From the NCBI GenBank assembly GCA_913778205.1, contig CAJYUW010000039.1, positions 62,001-126,000 on the forward strand: DNA of 64,000 nucleotides, in the 5' to 3' direction. A program made the translations under genes and the position numbers. Below the pieces are notes generated by a model. The model did no database searches. It was not told where the DNA came from and worked only from the letters and a program-made list of their open reading frames with translations. Of this stretch, positions 47,301 to 56,035 are shown in pieces (position 1 is the stretch's first letter; each line of letters begins with the position of its first letter). This DNA comes from an uncultured Curtobacterium sp. Its GTDB lineage: Bacteria > Actinomycetota > Actinomycetes > Actinomycetales > Microbacteriaceae.

Positions 47301-48554
47301 CGGGCCGCAGTGCACCGCCGCCTGCGCGAGGAGGCCGCGGGCGAGGGCGAGCGCGCCGTCCCGGTCACCGACGATGCCGACCACGCCGGCGTCGGAGAGG
47401 TCGGCCACGACCGGCGCCGCGGTCAGCCGGCTGTCCTCGATCGCCGCCTTCGCCTCGTCCTCGAGCTTCGTCTGGCTGCTGCGCCGGTCGACCTCGGGAC
47501 GCCAGGGTGCGTCGCCGGTGCCGGCGTGCAGTGCGAGGAAGTCGTCGTCGTCGGAGCGGCGCTGCCAGAGCGTCGTGGTCGGCAGGGCGGCACGGCGGAC
47601 CACGGTGGCCGGGTCCGGGACGAGTTCCTGCCGGCGACCGGCCTCGACGGCGGCCGCCGCCGCGATCTCGTCACGGAAGGCGTCCACGGCACCGGCGAAG
47701 CGTGCGTCCTCCTCCTTGAGGTTCTTCGCGCGGCGGTGCTTCTGCTCGAACCACATGCCGATGGCCGTCACGGGGCTGAGGAGCGCGAACAGGGCGAATC
47801 GGGCGTCGCCGAGCAGCAGCACCATCGCTCCCGCCAGCACGAGCGGCGCGGCGACGGTGATCCAGCTGAACTTCGACGCCGGAGCGACGTCCTTCCTCGA
47901 CGGTGGGACGACGGTTTCCTGCTCGGTGTTCCGACCGGGGCGCGGCGGACGGTTGAACGGTGCGGTGGCGGCCGGGGTCAGGTTCGGTAGCGCACCGGCC
48001 GCCGGCACCGTCGTCTCCTGCAGGTCGGCCCGCACGAGCAGCACGGCACCGCCGACGATCACGCTCGTCGTCCCGGTCACCAGGACGCCCTGGTCGTCGA
48101 GGCGGGTGCCCGCGACGATGGTGCCGTTCGTCGACCCGGCGTCGCGGATCCGGACGCCGTTCTCCTCGATCTCGAGCGTGCAGTGCTCCCACGACGCACT
48201 CTCGGTGGGCAGCACGAGGTCTGCCTGCGGTGCCCGGCCCACGACGAGTCGGCGGGACCGGGGCAGCGGGAGCACCCGGCCGACGTCGAGGCCGCCGGCC
48301 AGGGTGACCGTCCACCCGCCGACGGTGCGCGGGCGTTCCTCCGGGGTCCGGGCGATCCGCGACCCCTCGAGCAGCGTGAGGTCGCGCAAGGGCGTGTCCG
48401 CGCTCGTGGTGTGCGCATCCACCGCGAGGGTCTCGCCGGGCTCGAGGACGGGACCGATCGCGGACTCGACGAGCTGCCCGAGGGTCGACGTCTCCGCCCA
48501 CCCGTCGACCTCGACCGCTTCGACCCGTTCGTCGAGCTCGATGACGATCCGCAT
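44322..48554 (-). CDS. FHA-FtsK/SpoIIIE ATPase of type VII secretion (EssC/EccC type)
   Basis: The motor of this system is 1410 aa. Order: a small beta N-domain (1-72), FHA domain (about 80-175; VVGRAPQADL, SWEHC, AGSTNGT), two membrane helices (about 230-250, 252-270), a helical stalk, then three P-loop domains. D1 has Walker A GGTTGSGKSE (651-660) and Walker B LLLVVDEFAM (755-764). D2 has a degenerate loop GIPGSGTST (975-983) with Thr in place of Lys. D3 has GPARSGKSS (1239-1247) and LLLVDDAE. This is EssC-like fused chain architecture; the FHA is a further T7SSb hallmark. It is third in the operon, 21 bases after the binding-fold gene. Confidence 0.92.
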   Translation of the reverse strand: MRIVIELDERVEAVEVDGWAETSTLGQLVESAIGPVLEPGETLAVDAHTTSADTPLRDLTLLEGSRIARTPEERPRTVGGWTVTLAGGLDVGRVLPLPRSRRLVVGRAPQADLVLPTESASWEHCTLEIEENGVRIRDAGSTNGTIVAGTRLDDQGVLVTGTTSVIVGGAVLLVRADLQETTVPAAGALPNLTPAATAPFNRPPRPGRNTEQETVVPPSRKDVAPASKFSWITVAAPLVLAGAMVLLLGDARFALFALLSPVTAIGMWFEQKHRRAKNLKEEDARFAGAVDAFRDEIAAAAAVEAGRRQELVPDPATVVRRAALPTTTLWQRRSDDDDFLALHAGTGDAPWRPEVDRRSSQTKLEDEAKAAIEDSRLTAAPVVADLSDAGVVGIVGDRDGALALARGLLAQAAVHCGPADLTVGVFCDRGRDGDWAWASWLPHTRVAGSSTGERWMSAQRDQSAAMLRGLRDTVDDLPTPNLLVVVDSEVLTEGRDAPARALLGQGRSVPGRSLRPGERPRRVSGIVIASSEQQLPAACTTIITVGPDAAATVYRPEDRTRVEDVVLAGLSVATAERCARDVAHFDDPELTVPGASLPSLVRFPDLVRIDGPAAVRAAWDARTGVSTPVGSSESGPLEIDLVRDGPHGLVGGTTGSGKSEFLRSLVAGLAARNAPTELNFLLVDFKGGAAFAACERLPHTIGTISNLDEQLADRALRALEAELERRQRVFAQAGADIDNLDAYLATRPAEPMPRLLLVVDEFAMLAKDFPDVLTSLVSIAAVGRTLGVHMILATQRPAGVVSEDILANTNMRVALRVQSREDSVNVIGVPSASAISRQQTGRAYVKLGQDDITPVQTALVTGLARQAGAQEVVAVRPTDVFGVPAPAPAPAPSASDETDLDRLIDAIRQANADAGHATPRPIWPEALGDRVDRTALDAAEVRSGVVPIALADDPDHQRQVTTGWDTEQGNLMLMGIPGSGTSTALAAIALQLAESTDPADLDLLVLDMGAGDLGPLQHLPHTTAYVGSGPGAGELQARFLRHLRVDLERRRASPGGRRAVVLLDGLAALRDEYQDFEGQQLLDALYRVYAEGPALGISFAVSTTRAKAVPSAMDEVTTQKWLFRLADPYDYSSIGVRPKDAPPAVPGRFVDSTARLQSHVATPDLPLADAVAGIAERWSGAPRKPSAVGRLPVAVSVAGLSGTASFDTDPWRIPVGIAEDDLGTATLEVYDGEHVLVAGPARSGKSSVLLAIAATARSTEGTRPAVWGVCDRRSPLASADLDRVAVGADEVPTLIAALRLERGPVLLLVDDAERFEDADQALAGLVASERPGLCVVAAGRSVDIRGLYSHWTKALRKSRCGILLQPDVDYDGELLGVQVPRRSPVAMTVGRGYAASGGRVRLVQTATADS

Positions 48555-48575
48555 GTGCGGTCCCTCCCGTGGTGC

Positions 48576-49919
48576 CTAGTGCTCCGTCGTGTCCGCGAAC
48601 CAGACGAGCGATGCCGTCGACGACCCGGCGGGCCGGAGCCCGAGCGCCTGAGCGGACGCCGCCAGCACGGTGGCGTCGGACCCGAGCGCCTGCTGGTCGC
48701 CGAAGTCGAGCGAGGGGCCCGCGACGCCGTCGTCCGCGCCGATCGAGGTCTTCGCGAGCGCATCGGTCACGGCGGACGGCGATGCGCTCCGGGCGGTCCC
48801 GACGGCGTGCACGAGGGCCACCACCGCATCGTGGCTCCGCGAGTCCGCACCCGACGCGACGGCCGAGAAGGCCTGGTCCCCGGTGAGGTTCCTCGCGTCG
48901 GGGTCCTTCGCCACGATCCGGACGGCCCCGAGGAACGCGGACATCGCGCGTCCGGCGGGGTCCGACTGCAGTGCGGTCGCGTCGTCGGTCGTGACGCCTG
49001 CCGTGCGGAACGTCCCCGAGAGGCTGCCGCCCGCCGTGCTGAGCGCCGCCCCGAAGGCCGGACTCGTGGCGTCCGGTGTGAGCACGACCGGCACGGTGAC
49101 GTCGGCTGCCTGCAGGGCGGCGACGAAGGCCCCCTGCCGCGCGGCACTGCCACTCACGACCACCGCGTCGGAGTCGACCGCCGGGGTGTCCTGGGCGCCG
49201 GCGTCGTCGGCGTCCGGCTGCACGGCGCCCGTGCGCTGCGCGACCGTCCGGGCCAGCTCCGTGACCTCCGTCGAACCCGCGGTGAGCACGTGCGCGACCC
49301 GGAGTCCGGCCGGGGCCCCGCCGCCGAGGTCGACGAGCAGCGGGGAGTCGGCGTTCCCGAGCGCACGCTGCATCGCCGCGGTGACCGACGTCGGGGCGGG
49401 GGCGGTCGACCAGGAGTCCTCGGTGTGCTCCGCGTACGGCAGCACGACGGGCACGCCGGCGTCGGCCGCGGCGGTCGCAGCGGCGGTGACGTGCCCACCC
49501 GACGACGCGACGACGATGCCCGCGACACCGTCCCGCACGAGTTCCGCGACCGCCTGCTGCGCTCCCGCCGTCGAACCGCCGTCGTTCCGCGTCACGAGCT
49601 GGACGTCCGTGCCGCCCAGTGCCAGTCGCCGCTGCGCGACCACGGCACCCTGCGCGGCCTGGTTCCACTCCGATCCCTCACTGTCGCCCAGGGTCACGAC
49701 GACGCCGATCTTCGTGCCCTCCGGCACGTGCGCCACCGAGATCGGGACGGGGACCGTGGCCGGCACGGCCTCGGCCGGTGCCGCACCGAGCGTCCGGACC
49801 AGCAGGACGACGGCGACCACGGCGACGACGACGACCGCGATGCCCGCGATCAGGAGCCGACGTCGGCCGCCGTGCCGCGCCTCCAGGTCGTCACCGGCCA
49901 CCTGTGCGTCGTCGGTCAT
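48576..49919 (-). CDS. Membrane-anchored type-1 periplasmic-binding-fold protein
   Basis: This 447-aa protein has a short cytoplasmic N-terminus, one membrane helix at about 21-43, and an extracytoplasmic domain with the fold of leucine-type (Peripla_BP_6) receptors: GTKIGVVVTLGDSEGSEWNQ, QLVTRNDGGSTAGAQQAVAE, GVAGIVVASSGGHVTAAA, VPVVLPYAEHTEDS. No permease is nearby. Its ATG overlaps the stop of the upstream lipoprotein gene and the EssC-like gene follows. This places it in the secretion operon, where such a fold is unexpected. It may sense ligand or scaffold the exported part. Confidence 0.85.
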   Translation of the reverse strand: MTDDAQVAGDDLEARHGGRRRLLIAGIAVVVVAVVAVVLLVRTLGAAPAEAVPATVPVPISVAHVPEGTKIGVVVTLGDSEGSEWNQAAQGAVVAQRRLALGGTDVQLVTRNDGGSTAGAQQAVAELVRDGVAGIVVASSGGHVTAAATAAADAGVPVVLPYAEHTEDSWSTAPAPTSVTAAMQRALGNADSPLLVDLGGGAPAGLRVAHVLTAGSTEVTELARTVAQRTGAVQPDADDAGAQDTPAVDSDAVVVSGSAARQGAFVAALQAADVTVPVVLTPDATSPAFGAALSTAGGSLSGTFRTAGVTTDDATALQSDPAGRAMSAFLGAVRIVAKDPDARNLTGDQAFSAVASGADSRSHDAVVALVHAVGTARSASPSAVTDALAKTSIGADDGVAGPSLDFGDQQALGSDATVLAASAQALGLRPAGSSTASLVWFADTTEH

Positions 49920-52660
49920 CGCGCGTCTCCGATGTGGAAGGTGTACAGCGTCGTCGACGTGGCGCTCGACGGCACGTCGAGCGCGAACGCCGGCAGCTTC
50001 GTGGCCGCCTCCAGCGAGGCCCGCAGCTGTTGCTGCTGGAGCAGGATGCCGGCGACGTCCTCGGCACGGACGTTGGCGTACCCGGCAGCGTTCTGCGACG
50101 CGAGGGCGAGTTGGTAGTCGGCGGAGTCGGACTTCGCGGCGCTCGTCGCCATCGCACCGAGGATGCCGGAACCGTTCACCGTGCGGTCGCCGAGGTCGAG
50201 CATCACCCGGTTGAGGTCGCCCGTCAGCAGGGTGCGTGCACCCTCGACGTCGCGCGTCGACGCGCTCGTCGACGCGTCGATCCGCTGCAGGCTCGACGCC
50301 GTCTGCTGATCCACCGCACCGGCGAGTTCGCCGCTCTCCTGCTGCAGCGAACCCTTCTGCCCGTCGATGGTGTCCTTCGAGTCCTTCGTCACCTCGGTCG
50401 AGGTGGAGCGGAGCCCGCTGATCGACGTGTCGAAGGCCTTGACCACGGCGTCGCGGCTGCCGGCGGCGGTGTCGCTGACCTGACGGACCTGCTGGTCGAT
50501 GAGTGCGGTGACCTCCTTCGAGGAGTCGTCGCTCGCCTGCGCGAACGCCTGCTTGACAGCGTCCTGCAACTGCTCCTGCTGGTCGCTCACGGCGGCCAGC
50601 TGGGTGTGGACCGTGCCGGCGGAGCCGGTCGCGTCGGCGACGAGCCGCCCGAGCGCTGCGACGGCGCCGTCCACCGAGCCGTCGTCGGCGCGGACGGCGT
50701 TCCGCACGTCCGAGACGGCCGTCGAGACTGCGTCGAGGTGCCCGTCGAGCGTCGTCACAGCGCCACCGATGCCGGTGGAGCTCGCGGGGTCGGTGTCGTC
50801 GATGACGTCCTGCCACTGCTGCGCCTGGTCGGTCAGCCGTTCGTCCATCGGCGTCGTGAACAACCCGCCGGGGCGGAGCGTCGTGCCGTCCGGAACGCCG
50901 ACGCACGGCCTGGCCGTGAGGTAGCCGCGCAGCGCTGCGGCGTCGTCCGGATCGAGTTCCCCCGCAGCGGCGAGCGTGCAGAGCTGGTCCGCCACGGCGC
51001 TGTTCTGCGCCTGCATCGACGTGCTCAGGAAGCCGTCGCCGGCGGTGCCGACCTGCTGCTTCGCCGCCGAGGCCTGACGTGAGACCGTGCGCAGTGATTC
51101 ACGCAGCGGCGACACGTCGTTCCTCGCCTGCGTCACCGCGGCGTCGAGCACACCGAGCGTCCGCGCGACCTCACCGTCGTCGTCGCTGCCGAGGTCGTCG
51201 AGCGCCGTCGTGAGCTCGCCCAGGGTGTCGTTCAACGCGTCCGACTGCTCGATGGCCTTGTCGGCGAGCTTCGGGTCCAGCTGGTCGGCGAGTGCCTGGC
51301 CCTTCGCGACGAGCCCGACGAGCGACGCGGACACGGCCGACGACGACGCGAAGAGTGCGCACGTCAGCGAGTCGCGGTTCCCCGGTACCGCGCACGTCGT
51401 CACGTCCGGGTCGGCCGGACCGACCGCCGACGCCAGTTGCGCACTGACCTGCTGCTTGCACGCCTCGCTGGCGTCCGCGTAGCCGTCGAGCTGCGCCGAC
51501 ACCCGGAGCAGGTTGCCGTACAGGCTCGAGCTCGTGCCCGCGGGCTCCGGCGCGGCAGCGCACCCGGCCCCGTCGAGCGTCACGGCCGGCACGGTCGCCG
51601 TGGTGTCACCGAGCAGCGAGTCGAGGCTCGACGTGGTCTGCTGGAGCTGCTGGAGAACCGTGGACTGCGTTGCCATCGCGGTCGCGCCCAGGTCGGACCG
51701 GAGCGAGCCGAGCTCACCGGCGAGCGACTGCATCGTGCTCGACAGCGCCGCACTGCTCTCCTTCAGCCGCTCGGCCGTCCGGACGCCGAGTGTCTGCGAC
51801 GTCGACTCCAGGTTCGTGCGCACCTCGGTGATGGTCCCGCCGGCGCGTGCCAGGACCTCGTTGACCTGTGCGATGAGGTCGATCGTGCGTCGCTGCAGCG
51901 CCAGCTCCGAGTCGTCGGCGGAACCGAACGCCCCGCCGAGCACGCCGCTCGTCGTCAGGTCGGTGGTGATGCCGGGCTGCGCCGCGATGTCGATCGACGG
52001 CGCGGAGAACTCCTTGACGTCTGCCACGAGGTGCAGCGTGCTGCTCGCCCCCGACCTCGGCGGCGCGAGCAGTCGGCCCCACTGCACGACCGCGTCGCCG
52101 TCCGCGTTCGTGCTCACGACGCCGTCCGTCGCGGTGCCGTCGGCGTCCGCGCTGTCCGTCACGATCGCGTCGGCCTTCGTCCCCGACAGCACCGTCGAGG
52201 CCGCGACGCTGAACGGTGCGCCGACCAGGGCCGGGGTGGTCCGTGACGACCCCGCCACGTCGTACGTGAGGTTCTGCGACCGCACGGTCAGGTTCTCGAT
52301 CGTCAGGTCGATCTCGACCCGGCCCGAGTAGCCGTCGAGGTCGGCCAGGTCACTGCCCGTCCCCTTCGACGTCGTGTACTGCGTCGTCACACGGAGCGGC
52401 AGATCACCAGCCGCTTTCGACGGGTCGTGGTCCGTCGTCGCCGACGAAGAGCCCTTGCCGGAGACGGAGATCGCGGTGTCCTGGATCGACCGGACCGAGC
52501 CGTCGGCGGCGAGGCGGGTGTCGACGGTCTGCAGGATGCGCGACGGGTCGGCGACCGGCTTGTCCCGCCCGGTGCAGCCTGCCAGGACGAGGATGAGCGT
52601 CCCTGTGACGGCGACGGCCGCCAGGAAAGCTCCGGTGTTCCCGGCGCGCTTGGTCATCAC
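49916..52660 (-). CDS. Large coiled-coil lipoprotein of the type VII operon
   Basis: The protein is 914 aa (913 if the ATG at 52657 is used). The signal peptide ends in lipobox LVLAGC (C29), so the protein is anchored to the outer leaflet of the membrane. A beta-rich domain (about 80-250; DLADLDGYSGRVEIDLTIEN) is followed by long heptad-like helices (270-360, 440-560, 640-850) rich in Gln/Ser/Asp, and a C-terminal segment AFALDVPSSATSTTLYTFHI. I do not recognise the family. By size and topology it could play the part of EsaA/YueB in T7SSb, but sequence similarity is not evident. It is the first gene of the operon. Confidence 0.8.
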   Translation of the reverse strand: MMTKRAGNTGAFLAAVAVTGTLILVLAGCTGRDKPVADPSRILQTVDTRLAADGSVRSIQDTAISVSGKGSSSATTDHDPSKAAGDLPLRVTTQYTTSKGTGSDLADLDGYSGRVEIDLTIENLTVRSQNLTYDVAGSSRTTPALVGAPFSVAASTVLSGTKADAIVTDSADADGTATDGVVSTNADGDAVVQWGRLLAPPRSGASSTLHLVADVKEFSAPSIDIAAQPGITTDLTTSGVLGGAFGSADDSELALQRRTIDLIAQVNEVLARAGGTITEVRTNLESTSQTLGVRTAERLKESSAALSSTMQSLAGELGSLRSDLGATAMATQSTVLQQLQQTTSSLDSLLGDTTATVPAVTLDGAGCAAAPEPAGTSSSLYGNLLRVSAQLDGYADASEACKQQVSAQLASAVGPADPDVTTCAVPGNRDSLTCALFASSSAVSASLVGLVAKGQALADQLDPKLADKAIEQSDALNDTLGELTTALDDLGSDDDGEVARTLGVLDAAVTQARNDVSPLRESLRTVSRQASAAKQQVGTAGDGFLSTSMQAQNSAVADQLCTLAAAGELDPDDAAALRGYLTARPCVGVPDGTTLRPGGLFTTPMDERLTDQAQQWQDVIDDTDPASSTGIGGAVTTLDGHLDAVSTAVSDVRNAVRADDGSVDGAVAALGRLVADATGSAGTVHTQLAAVSDQQEQLQDAVKQAFAQASDDSSKEVTALIDQQVRQVSDTAAGSRDAVVKAFDTSISGLRSTSTEVTKDSKDTIDGQKGSLQQESGELAGAVDQQTASSLQRIDASTSASTRDVEGARTLLTGDLNRVMLDLGDRTVNGSGILGAMATSAAKSDSADYQLALASQNAAGYANVRAEDVAGILLQQQQLRASLEAATKLPAFALDVPSSATSTTLYTFHIGDAR

Positions 52661-52864
52661 GTTCTTTCCCCCCCAAGAGAATCGACGAACACATCGATGC
52701 TAGTTGTCAGACGGCGGTGGGTCCGCCCGGAACGGCTGGTGAGGCCGCCCCCGTTCGGGCCACACCGCCCGACTAACATACAAGATAGATCATCTGTAGG
52801 GTCGACGGGTGCTCATTGATTACTCACCGCCCGACCGGAGGACATCAAGCGGCTGGGCCCCTCG
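52661..52864. promoter_or_regulatory. Upstream region of the type VII operon
   Basis: About 200 bases hold the probable promoter region of the minus-strand operon. The stretch at 52770-52800 (CTAACATACAAGATAGATCA) is unusually A/T-rich for this chromosome. GGGGGAAAGAAC precedes the lipoprotein start. I cannot fix a single -35/-10 pair. Confidence 0.4.
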
Positions 52865-53020
52865 ATGAACCGCATGGGCGGCATCGACATCAAGCTGCAC
52901 GGGCGGTTCAGCGTCGTCCCGGTGATCTCGATCGACATCGGGTACGCGGACCTGTGCGGATGGCTCGAGCGGTACGCCCCGGCGCAGTGGAGCGAGTTCG
53001 TGCGGGCCTACGGTAATTGA
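52865..53020 (+). pseudogene. Short ORF, probably the tail of a lost gene
   Basis: This 51-aa frame begins MNRMGGIDIKLHGRFSVVPV and ends QWSEFVRAYGN. The frame is open 16 codons further upstream (DIKRLGPS) with no start, which suggests a remnant C-terminus. Its G+C and codon use look coding. No family recognised. It abuts the membrane-protein gene at 53038. Confidence 0.4.
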
Positions 53021-53037
53021 CCGGGCAGGATCGACCG

Positions 53038-53809
53038 ATGGACCACAGGGGGAACCAATCGACCGGACTCACGAAGCGGCAACGGGATCGCAGAGCGACT
53101 CGGTACCTCACCGCCGGGGTCGCCCTCATTACAGTCGCCGTCAGCATCTTCGTGCACCGCCACGTACTCAGCAGCCATCCGTTGGAGTTCTGGCTACCGA
53201 CTGTGGCAGGTCTGACGTACGGGTCCGTTCTGTGGTTCCTCGGCTCTCGCCGGGACTCGAAGTGGCTCTCGAACCTGACGATGGCCGGCTGGCTCGTCGT
53301 CTTCTGGGCACTCCTCGGCACCAAGGTCATGTCGGGGCCCGCGTGGTACATGGCCGTGATCACCGGGGCGCTCACCGTCACCGCGGCAGTCCCGCGGACG
53401 CCAGCGCCGTCAGCTATAGGGAAGGTCCACTCGTCGGACATCCAGCCGTGGACCGGGTCGGGTCTGACCGCCGGGTTCGTCGAGCATGACTGCCGTCGCC
53501 ACTCGATGCCGGCCGTGTCCGTGACCACGCAGTCAACGACGACCAAATTCCTCGTTACCGAGCTCGCCAGCCACTTCGACCGGGAAACGGGCATCGCCGA
53601 GTCCGTCCACGGGCAGCCGCTCATGTTCCTCACCAGGGTCGGAGTCGCGTCGCCGGACTCGATCGTCGGAGAAGCCACCGTCGGCGTACCGGAGGGAACA
53701 CTCGTCCTCCTGCCTGCTGCACGGGATGACACGCGGATCGCGGTGGTTCTTCACCGAGGAAGACGCTGGAGCGTTCGAGCACTGGGTGCGCACACTTCCG
53801 GAGGGCTGA
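53038..53809 (+). pseudogene. Frameshifted membrane protein, immunity-like
   Basis: From ATG 53038 the frame encodes four hydrophobic helices (YLTAGVALITVAVSIFVHRH, FWLPTVAGLTYG, MAGWLVVFWALLG, AWYMAVITGALTVTAAV) and a soluble region to about residue 225. Then coding character moves to the +1 frame, which ends RWFFTEEDAGAFEHWVRTLP at stop 53809. A frameshift near 53,690-53,740 best explains this. The motifs FLGS, TK and WYMAVITG parallel the Rhs-linked protein at 56.5-57.3 kb (FLGS, TK, WFMALIAG), so it looks like a decayed paralogue. A sequencing error is possible. Confidence 0.5.
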
Positions 53810-53964
53810 TAGGAGGCCGCGTTATGCATGCCCGAATCATTCGTCCTCGCCCTCCTCGTGGGCGACCTGCCGTCCGCTGCTACTGGTCGCCGCGCAGCAA
53901 CTCGTTCGGGAGTCAGCCACGCGATACACACGTACCGCGCGGTCAGATGATGAGGCGGTTGCCC

Positions 53965-54873
53965 TCAGGAACCTCGCGGCTTGCTGACGTCGTACTCCTG
54001 CGGACCGAGCCTCATCCACGGTACATGCGCCCTGACCCAGAACGACCCGCCGCCGACGGTGAATGCGTACGGCCCAGGGGCACCGTTGTAGCGGCGTGCG
54101 AAAGCCTCGTGGTTATCGAACGAGATCGTTCTCGAATAGGTCATACGACCGCAATCAGACGTGTCGAACCCGACGCCCGCGTAGGATGCGCCAATGCCTT
54201 TTGACGACCGGCTCGACAGGGTGACCGCTTCAGCAGACGTGACCGTGCAGGTGACTCGCTCACGGTGCGCGCCGTCATATGCGTTCAGCACGAACAGGCC
54301 CGGGAACATCGCGAGCGTCATGAGGTAGAACGCCACGATCCCGAGCATCGATATGGCGTTGCGGACTGGCCTTGTCTTGGTCTGATGAGTGAGCCTGGCG
54401 AAGAATTGCTGATGCTTGACCCAGGGCTCGCCGCCGTTCCGATCGAACCAACCACTCAGCACTTCGTAGTGCCTGTGAAACCGGTTTGACTGGAAGCCGC
54501 GTCGTCCGCGAGGGGTTGAAGCGCTGATGACGTCGTTGCCTTTGCCTGACGCCCGGAAATGGGCGAGTTCGCCAGCACGAATGGTATTCGTGCGCCCGAG
54601 GTTGATGGTTGCTTCGATGCGGTCGGGGAACACCTTCACGCGCGTGCGGATCGTACTCACAGAAAGCACTACTCCAAGCACCCCGAAGAACAGCAGGAGC
54701 GCGCTGGGACAGATGCGGGTGAACCAGGCACCGCCGAAGACATCGTTCGTGCACGCCAGCCACACGCCTGCAGTGACTACCCCAGCTGACAGCAGCATCC
54801 AGGCCAGCGGAGCCACCCTGTTCCCGTGAATCAGCACCGGTCTCGCTTCCGCATTGACCACACGAGCCTTCAC
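53965..54873 (-). CDS. Membrane protein with C-terminal SDCG domain, orphan immunity candidate
   Basis: This 302-aa protein has helices at about 21-42 and 54-74, a soluble basic loop (about 80-165), a third helix at 172-196, and an exported or cytosolic C-domain (205-295). That domain holds RVTCTVTSAEAV (C209) and DTSDCGRMTY (C241), perhaps a disulfide pair. Fragments of the same C-domain recur at 55.0, 55.6 and 55.95 kb. Lower G+C than the core genome. No known family recognised; context suggests toxin immunity or surface function. Confidence 0.7.
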   Translation of the reverse strand: MKARVVNAEARPVLIHGNRVAPLAWMLLSAGVVTAGVWLACTNDVFGGAWFTRICPSALLLFFGVLGVVLSVSTIRTRVKVFPDRIEATINLGRTNTIRAGELAHFRASGKGNDVISASTPRGRRGFQSNRFHRHYEVLSGWFDRNGGEPWVKHQQFFARLTHQTKTRPVRNAISMLGIVAFYLMTLAMFPGLFVLNAYDGAHRERVTCTVTSAEAVTLSSRSSKGIGASYAGVGFDTSDCGRMTYSRTISFDNHEAFARRYNGAPGPYAFTVGGGSFWVRAHVPWMRLGPQEYDVSKPRGS

Positions 54874-54975
54874 GCGCTCCTCACCACTCCTTGTACAGCT
54901 GTCCTGCCCAGGACCGGGTTCCCAATGACTACTCGCGCTCGTCGTCGGACGCGAGCGACTCGACCATGGACCACT

Positions 54976-55230
54976 TCAAAACACTCCGCAGGCCACTTGA
55001 ACCCGTACCTTACCGAGAATCGGTATTCGCCTCCCGGTGACACCGGGCTTGCAAGCGCTGCCATATTCAATCGGTCCCACAGCACCCTGGAAGGAGGTCC
55101 AGCCGCAGTCCGAGGAATACGACCCGCAGATGTAAGCCACCGACCCCCTTCGTGGACCGTGAGGACGCAAGGTCACCTTTGGTTAACACAACGCCCGATG
55201 AGACTTCCACGATGATCTTGGTCCTGCGCC
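54976..55230 (-). pseudogene. Decayed SDCG-domain fragment 1
   Basis: One minus frame ends SVAYICGSYSSDCGWTSFQG ... VQVACGVF (stop at 54976) and mirrors the region around SDCG in the 302-aa protein. Upstream the similarity is broken by stops and shifts of frame. No start or membrane helices remain. Confidence 0.5.
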
Positions 55231-55531
55231 ATGAACAGCGGACGACCGATCTCATCCCCCTTTTTCGCTTCCTGACTGTCCCGCAACACCCGAGGTCCGC
55301 AGCTCGTCGGTGTTCAAAGCCGCACACCAGGAGGTACACGCGAACCTCGAGCCCTTCTTACGGCGCTCATGACACCCGCGATCACACCGACCGACGTGTC
55401 ATTCTGGTACAGGCTAGGGCTGGTTGCCGAGAGCGTACGAATCGACGATGACGGGGGCCGAAGAGCACGGAGCAACTCCCGCCATTTGTAGAAAGCCGCA
55501 TCGATGCGGAACTGCACTTCACCCGCCGTAC

Positions 55532-55790
55532 TCAGTCGACGAGCTCCCCGCAATCCCTTGTCCCGATTTCGACCTGGTCGAGAAGCGTTCCAACGCCTCG
55601 CGACGAGGTAACACCACCCGTTGACGCCTTTGCAGTCCGGACGTCGCACGTTATTTCGATCGGGTGCGCTCTGTCATACGCCTCGAATGCTTCACCTCCC
55701 CCGACGATGCCGATCGTCACGATGGCCGCCAGGCCGAGTGCGGAAAAGACGACCGAATTCCCCCTCCTTCACTTCTTGCGAACTTCGACG
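55532..55790 (-). pseudogene. Decayed SDCG-domain fragment 2 (helix 3 plus C-domain start)
   Basis: SALGLAAIVTIGIVGGGEAF, EAYDRAHPIEITCDV and GTRDCGELVD line up with helix 3, NAYDGAHRERVTCTV and DTSDCGRMTY of the 302-aa protein. The frame stops right after DCG, and stops occur upstream, so N-terminus and C-terminus are both lost. Confidence 0.55.
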
Positions 55791-55891
55791 GCACCCTCAG
55801 TCTTCTGGTCCACGTGTCGCCCCTCCTCGGCTCATCCGGCCGCGTGTGTGGGGACCGAGTACTTCGGACCTTGCGCGCCGGACAGCGTTCC

Positions 55892-56035
55892 CTAAAGGAA
55901 GAAGAAAGTATTGCCGACGACAGCGAGGCGCACGACGACGGCGAACACTCGGCCGCCGGCTGAGGACACCGGAATACCTGCCTCGTACGGTGCACCGTTG
56001 CGCTGCGCTGGGCGACGGTGCGTTGCGCACGCCCA
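55892..56035 (-). pseudogene. Decayed SDCG-domain fragment 3 (C-terminal end)
   Basis: In one minus frame NGAPYEAGIPVSSAGGRVFA, continuing to NTFFFL and a stop at 55892, resembles YNGAPGPYAFTVGGGSFWV near the end of the 302-aa protein. It belongs to a copy different from fragment 2, because the order of parts is that of two tandem copies. Confidence 0.4.

Noticed and set aside
44322-48554. FtsK-type ATPase as a conjugation or cell-division protein
   Set aside because: FHA domain, three P-loop domains and WXG100 neighbour point to T7SS; no relaxase, no gamma DNA-binding domain.
48576-49919. Binding-fold protein as part of an amino-acid ABC importer
   Set aside because: It is anchored by an N-terminal helix without lipobox and no permease or ATPase of that type is adjacent.
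53017-54204. 395-aa reading of the frame that starts near 53.0 kb
   Set aside because: The last 140 residues are antisense to, or run past the natural end before, the 302-aa gene. Only the first 225 or so look coding.
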